The position numbers and the translations under genes are program-made. Shown piece by piece: positions 58,787-64,000 of a stretch of DNA of 64,000 nucleotides. Where the stretch lies: contig CM048853.1 in the NCBI GenBank assembly GCA_026545225.1, positions 17,920,755-17,984,754 on the forward strand. Direction: 5' to 3'. The stretch is from Cornus controversa. Its lineage: Eukaryota; Streptophyta; Magnoliopsida; Cornales; Cornaceae. The notes under the pieces are model-generated. The model was not told where the DNA came from. It saw only the letters and a program-made list of their open reading frames with translations, and searched no databases. The first letter of the stretch is position 1; every line of letters starts with the position of its first letter.

Positions 58787-61700
58787 CTCATGGGGTGAAT
58801 GCACATGAGATTTATGTGTTCCGTTCAATAGCTTAGCATCTCTATCGTAAGAATTTGCAAGTATTGAAATCATCCTGCGTAAAAGATTCCTTCTGAAAAG
58901 AAAAATCACTGAAACACCCTTGGCGTTAAAATATTGTACTATTTCATCATGATGCTGCATTAAACCCTGCATTAAAAAGAGAAAGGAAAGGTAATTCTCC
59001 CACTGTTTCATCCACATAAAATGCATAAAACAGAGAAAAATAATAATATTAATATATAATGAGTTATTACACTTATTGCCAACTAGACAAGTGAATAATG
59101 CAACTGGCCAAATAAACAACTAAAGTAGTCCATATCAAAACAACAGAATCTATTAAAATTAAAATGAAAATTAACATACATCAATCTTCTGTTTACTTTG
59201 TTCCTAAGTAATAGTTCACTCTGCTTTTAGCATAAGAGACAACATAGAAGAAAACTTAGTAGTTTTAGCTCCCTTGAGCTGAACTGCATCAATTCAGATC
59301 ACGTATCAAAAGTGTGAGAAGTCCAGGCGGTCCAGCTTCTTACAACAAGCAGTCCAAAACTTTACAGAGATTGAACTAAGTAATTACTGTAATTTCATCC
59401 GAAAATGTTAGTGGAGAAAAGGTAAACAAAATACGAAGAAAAATAATTTGGCAGAATTCGATACATGATGAATGGAATATTTTATCTGACAGAAATTTGA
59501 CTTCACTAGAACAATAAATTGCAAGTACCTTGAAACCCTGAAATTGGCAAATTTGAAGGCTAAAGAACTGCTATGACTTGATTTAAGTTCATTGGATTTC
59601 ATTCACTCCCTCAGTTCCTAATTTGGTGTGCACCTTCATTTTTCATCATTTATTTTTTTCGCTCATTGTAGAGAAGATCACATTCTCCATTACTTTAATT
59701 TCTTCTTCTCTGTGTAGTTCCATTCCCAATAAACAAACTATTTAGTATATTATCAAGTTAGAAACTTCTTCTTCTGTGTAGTTCTGTTACCAATAAACAA
59801 ACTATTTAGTATATTATCAAGTTAGAAACTTCCAATTCAAAAGATATTCTTCAGACTATTTACATTTTATAGTTTACTGCTGTCACACTGCCTCAATTTT
59901 TCAGATTTGGGTTCAGGGTTGTGCAACCTCCTGTGTCATTTCCTTTGTTATTTTTCTTATTCAATATCTCGTCCTCCATTACCTTGACTATTCTTTCTCT
60001 GTGTCTTTGGGTATGCTTGTCCATTTGTTGCTTCCCGTGAAGAAAAATACCCAATTATGCCTATACAAAGTATATATAATTATATAACAATAATTGTGAA
60101 GTTTCTAACAGAATATGTATTGTCATGTTCCACTAGATCTATACGTCAGTGAATTTTCTGCATTATAGAAGTGAATATGTCCAATAAAGCTAAAAATGAT
60201 GAGAAGTTGAAAATTCAATGCCAACCTTTAATGCATACCTATCACGATTAGAGATTCACTTGTCCCCCTAATTATTCTCATACTAGTTATCACCCCAACA
60301 CTGTACTTGATCACATGCTATTTTTAAACCTTTTATGATTCAAAATTCACTATCCCTCTAATTGTTCTCACACTAGTTACCACTCTAAGTTAGGGTCCTT
60401 GATCAAATACAAGTATTATAGAAATCATAGTCGTTTATTTTTCAAACCAACCCCAAAGTTAACCAAGCAATACTGGCATATGGTTTCTCCATATCTTTTA
60501 TACATACCATATAACCATCTTTCAACGGTCTGATCTATACTTTGGGCTGCATGGCAACACCACAATTGAAATGCCTAGTTGAGATCCACTCATAACACCA
60601 ACTATGGTCCTCATATCTAGGATTCTCTTGTCAGGTTTAACGTGAGATAGCTGACAGAATTAATAGAAATAAAAAAAGAAAAAGAAAAGAACGAAAAAAA
60701 AAAGAACAACAATCACCATCAACTTCAGAGGGCCATTACCCAACATGGTCCCCATTAACTGAGGGTGCTGGGAATAGACTTGATACAAACCTTAACGTTG
60801 TTATTAATTACACAAAGTGACTGCTCCATGATTAGAACCCCGCTCTCACACATAAGAGCCTCAACATTTTACTTTTGTACCAAGCAATGACCATCATCAA
60901 GTCAAGAGATAAGCCTTGTATACATGATAAAGTAACATATACACGTATCCCAAATGGATCCTGAACCCTACACCTCTCCTTTTCGGGTGATACCTCTGAA
61001 TGAAATAGGTAGTGGTAAGTTCAGAGACAGCATTAAAAATAAATCTCACAAGATAGAGAAGCGAAAACTATAACATTAACGTCTACCATATAAACAATGC
61101 AGCAGTAACAATTAAGATTCATGACATGTTCTCTCATCTGACAAAATTAATGCATAATTAAATGGTAAGATAGGGGAAACAGAAATTGAATTTTTCCAAG
61201 ACAGCACTGACCTGATTAAGCATCCATTTCAAGCCAACTGCAGCAGTACACTCATTCTTGGAAGCACTGGTTAACCAGTCCAGGTTATAGATTTTATCCA
61301 AAGTTCCCACAATTGTAGAAATATTAGTTCTCCGAACTTTAACAGAGAAGATCTCTCCATTGGAGCTAATGTTTATGTGACTATTTAACAATGTCTCAAA
61401 CCATCCACTCCCGGATCTCTGTGTAGACAGAATGGCGAAAAATCGCACAGGATTGCAAGCACACTCGGCTCTAGTTATGCACCAAAACCACAAGTCAATA
61501 CATCTATATGGAAGCCAGACTTAGAAGCACCATAGTTAATGTCTTACTCTTACTCTTACCTGCTGAAAGTCTTGGGTTGTGGGTAGAGCACATAAGGTTT
61601 CTCCCATGGTTCTAGATTGGGTAGCTCACACGGCCTCTCGATCACTTGAACATTTGGGAATCTAGCCTTGGTGTGAGTACTGAGTTGCTTTAGACAGATT

Positions 61701-62295
61701 GAGCAGATATAAACACCACAGGCCATTGCAAATGTTAACACAATCATTCTCAATACCAATGGAGATTTCTTAGGAGCCTTTGCAATCAGGTTATCCTGAA
61801 ACACAGAGGGATTAAAAAGGGCTTACAAATCTGATATGGGTATTTATGAAATTGTTTAAACAAAAGACTCAGATTGGAAATTCTAGTATGATTCCGAACA
61901 AGAAAATCTGTAGCATAAAGCTACAAAAAGTAAATTTAGCCACATATAAAATCATTAATTTTGATTAGAGGAAATCAAGACATATTTACAGATATGATTC
62001 AAGCTTTGATACTATATTTGAACAAAAACCTCTAAAATATCAGAGAGAAAATTAGAATCTGGGTCTGCCCCAATTTCGATGCGTTGACAAAAGAATGTTG
62101 GGAAATTATGTTTGATTATTCCGAACCCAGATCAGACAACACACATGTTACTTCAAAAGAAAAATTAAATAAATAAAAGGAATGTTTTATTAATTACTTT
62201 ATGCATACTATACGCATCAATTGATAGTAAAAAAATTGTATGTTTATGAAGATCGTCGAACGTACCTTGGAGAAGAAGCAGAGGAGGTCGTCCAT
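58042..62295 (-). CDS. Membrane-anchored sulfotransferase-like protein, six exons, 344 residues
   Basis: Minus-strand exons: 62295-62266, 61795-61560, 61470-61212, 58966-58787, 58699-58544, 58215-58042, all GT-AG. Lengths give one 344-residue frame, ending at TAG. Residues 1-22 form a short tail (MDDLLCFFSK), about 23-45 one membrane helix (VLRMIVLTFAMACGVYICSI), so a type II Golgi protein is likely. The P-loop-like 5'-phosphosulfate box STQRSGSGW is at 104-112, and a 3'-phosphate-type stretch FLFRRNLLRRMIS is at 197-209. N-glycosylation sequons at about 122, 138, 223, 247 and 285 fit a lumenal domain. It closely resembles the plant P-loop NTPase/sulfotransferase family (NodH- or LPS-sulfotransferase-like annotations). 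PAPS donor use is inferred; the acceptor is unknown. Confidence 0.93.
58700..58786 (-). repeat. Intron 4: 87-bp intron built mostly of a microsatellite
   Basis: On the coding strand the intron starts GTCTCTCTCTCTC, continues into a CA run, then ATATAT, and ends CTGTTCCAG. The CT run begins at intron base 3. The donor GTCTCT lacks the usual GTAAGT, although the CATGAG exon end is good. Exon 4 has 60 codons and exon 5 has 52, so frame supports the splice. Confidence 0.88.
58967..61211 (-). other. Intron 3 (2245 bp) with local duplications
   Basis: No gene within. Two near-identical copies of about 64 bases lie at 59702-59764 and 59765-59828, each with CAATAAACAAACTATTTAG. A diverged pair (CTAATTATTCTCATACTAG and CTAATTGTTCTCACACTAG) lies at 60270-60385. 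Confidence 0.75.
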
Positions 62296-63030
62296 TTTTT
62301 CAAAAAGGAAGGAAAAGTAAAGGCATTTGGTTATTCAGATTGGACCCTCTTTTCCATTTAGCTTTATTAGCCAGTTTGTGTCTGAAATACATGTGCTTGG
62401 GGGTGTCTGTGTGTGTGTGCGCAAGAGAGAGAGAGAGAGTTTTGTGCTTTTTCTTGTGAAGAACAATATAATAAGACACTCCGACCGTTGCACGCTCTCT
62501 GCTTTGTTGTCCGGATTTTACTTCAGATTTACACCTCCCCTCTCTCTCCCTCTCTCTCTCTCTCTTCACAGACTAGTGCGGTGCGATCCGGATCCAACTA
62601 CGGAAAATCGAAACAAGAAGACGTGACCAAACGACGTCGTTGGGAGGTTTTTGTCCCTCTAAACTAGGCCTATTTAGCTCATTAATGAAAAACCTAAATC
62701 CAGTGGATGAAGCAGTAATGATGGGTCTTCTCATTTATGCTTTTACTTCGTTTTCATGAAAAAGTCCATATGCCTCAGGAATACCAATTGAAGTCGTGTG
62801 TTTCTTCAAACAACGACTGGTTGGGTCAACTATTAATTAAATGATGTATCATGTTTTTCATCTCTTCATAAAAAATAAAAATGAAAACAAGTAGGCAACT
62901 TCTTTTCTTTTCTTTTTTTTTTTTTTTTTTTTGTGTAAAATTTAACTCAATTTCATATATAGCAATTCTGTCCAGATCTCTTTGTTAATCGGGAAGAATC
63001 TGTTTGCACCCAAAATAGTTATTTTGATAT
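62296..63030 (-). promoter_or_regulatory. Upstream region and presumed promoter of the sulfotransferase-like gene
   Basis: On the gene's strand the leader is CT-rich (GA runs on plus at 62424-62440, CT runs at 62539-62567). A TTATTATATT box near 62470 is a possible TATA element. CT-rich leaders and a pyrimidine patch are common in plant promoters, but start-site data are absent. A long T run on plus sits at 62906-62932. No other gene is seen. Confidence 0.35.
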
Positions 63031-63977
63031 GGGTAAAGTGCAAAAAAAAAATCTCATTATATAAAAAATGTGCAAAAAACATTTGTGCTATTTTGGTATG
63101 CACATATAAATCCCTTTAATTTCAAATTTTGGAGCAAATTGTTTCCTATTGCATATGATGATCTCATAATTTTTTTAAAAACATAAAAGTACCATTTTTG
63201 TTATTTCACTTTTTAGCTTTTTTTAAAGGGTAAAGTGCAAAAAGAACACCATCACTATATACCAAATGTGCAAAAACCTTCTGCAGTGAAAAAAATCCCT
63301 CAGTGATTACAAAATGTGCAAATAAGGATATTTTTTCAATTTAACAACTACAATGTTTAAAACACTCTTATATTTTTTCAATTTAGTGCTATGTTTGGAT
63401 GTCCAAAATGGTTCTTTCAAATATTTATTTAAAAAATATGCGAATACTCCCACTTTTTAGCTTTTTTAAAAGGGTAAAGTGCAAAAAAAAACCATCACTA
63501 TATACCAAATGTGCAAAAACCTTCTGTAGTGCAAAAAACCCCTCACTGATTACAAAATGTGCAAATAAGGATATTTTTTCAATTTAACAACTATAATGTT
63601 TAAAACACTTTTATATTTTTTCAATTCAATACTATGTTTGGATGTCCAAAAATGGTTCATTCAAATATTAATTTCTTATTTATTTAAAAAATATGCGAAT
63701 ACTTCCTTATTTTCACTTGTCGAGACCATTTGAAATAATAAAATAATTAAAATATTTTTTTGGTTAATATAAAAATAGGAAGTATTGCATCCAAACATGG
63801 CACAAAGGGTTTTAAAGGCTGTGAGGGGCATTTTGGTCATTTAAAAAGAAAATTTTGACAAAGGGGCGTGCTTGCACAAATTGTAAAAAATTCAGGGGGC
63901 TTATATGCACATAATAAACTGCAGGGGTTTTTTTTGCACAATTTGTATATAGCAGGGATACTTTTTACACTTTACCC
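63031..63977. mobile_element. Terminal-inverted-repeat DNA element (Mutator-like, nonautonomous)
   Basis: Starts GGGTAAAGTGCAAAAA and ends with the complement CTTTTTACACTTTACCC. The inner parts also mirror each other loosely (TGTGCAAAAA...GTGCATATAA phrases). No transposase is present. A unit of about 245 bp, itself starting GGGTAAAGTGCAAAAA, is repeated at about 63229 and 63474. The target duplication is not clear, so the Mutator assignment is by general look only. Confidence 0.6.
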
Positions 63978-64000
63978 TTTTTTAAATATAAAAAATTTAT

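Noticed and set aside
58590-58808. Open frame on the plus strand over the TG/GA repeat
   Set aside because: Lies antisense to exons 4 and 5 of the sulfotransferase-like gene and reads a microsatellite.
62300-62667. Several overlapping open frames upstream of the host gene
   Set aside because: They read GA/CT runs in different frames on both strands; low complexity and no recognisable domain.

Overview
The window is a plant nuclear genome segment, almost certainly from a dicot. It is AT-rich, dominated by Athila-lineage Ty3/gypsy elements and Del/Tekay-type chromoviruses stacked inside one another, and holds one spliced plant gene. The species cannot be told from the sequence.

Layout. 1-11,542: Athila-lineage element A1 on the minus strand, its 3' LTR cut by the window edge. 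A1 sits in the 5' LTR of element A2 (plus, 11,543-16,374), a reduced copy of the A3 family. 16,375-22,787: patchwork of chromovirus LTR pieces, interrupted by a solo LTR of the A1 superfamily (18,527-19,944, TSD TTTAT) and ending in a chromodomain remnant and an LTR start. That LTR is split by element A4 (22,788-44,491, plus, TSD TTTGA), itself split by the youngest element A3 (30,810-41,936, plus, TSD AAATG). 44,492-45,097: the rest of the split chromovirus LTR. 45,098-52,868: a decayed Del/Tekay-type chromovirus on the minus strand. 52,869-53,143: another chromovirus LTR end. 53,150-53,861: a small copia-like piece. 53,862-58,041: AT-rich intergenic DNA with a 103-bp-arm inverted repeat enclosing a 72-bp tandem array, and a 146-bp MITE with a 9-bp TSD. 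58,042-62,295: a six-exon minus-strand gene for a 344-residue membrane-anchored sulfotransferase-like protein. 63,031-63,977: a terminal-inverted-repeat DNA element.

The only host gene I can support is the sulfotransferase-like one; its splice junctions, frame and length are mutually consistent. Everything from 1 to about 53,150 is element-derived.

The most interesting signal is not a protein. Several unrelated LTR families each carry clusters of short, self-complementary boxes (cores TCGATTGTGCGAAA, TCGATTGATCGAAA, CGATGCATCGAAGT, GGGATCGATCGCCCC) in alternating orientation. They lie in the LTR and/or just ahead of the env-position reading frame; one is a perfect 34-bp palindrome. The Athila-lineage elements also share a hairpin followed by an internal copy of the polypurine tract, and a conserved 3' noncoding block. 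These look like RNA-level signals kept across families while the sequences around them diverged.
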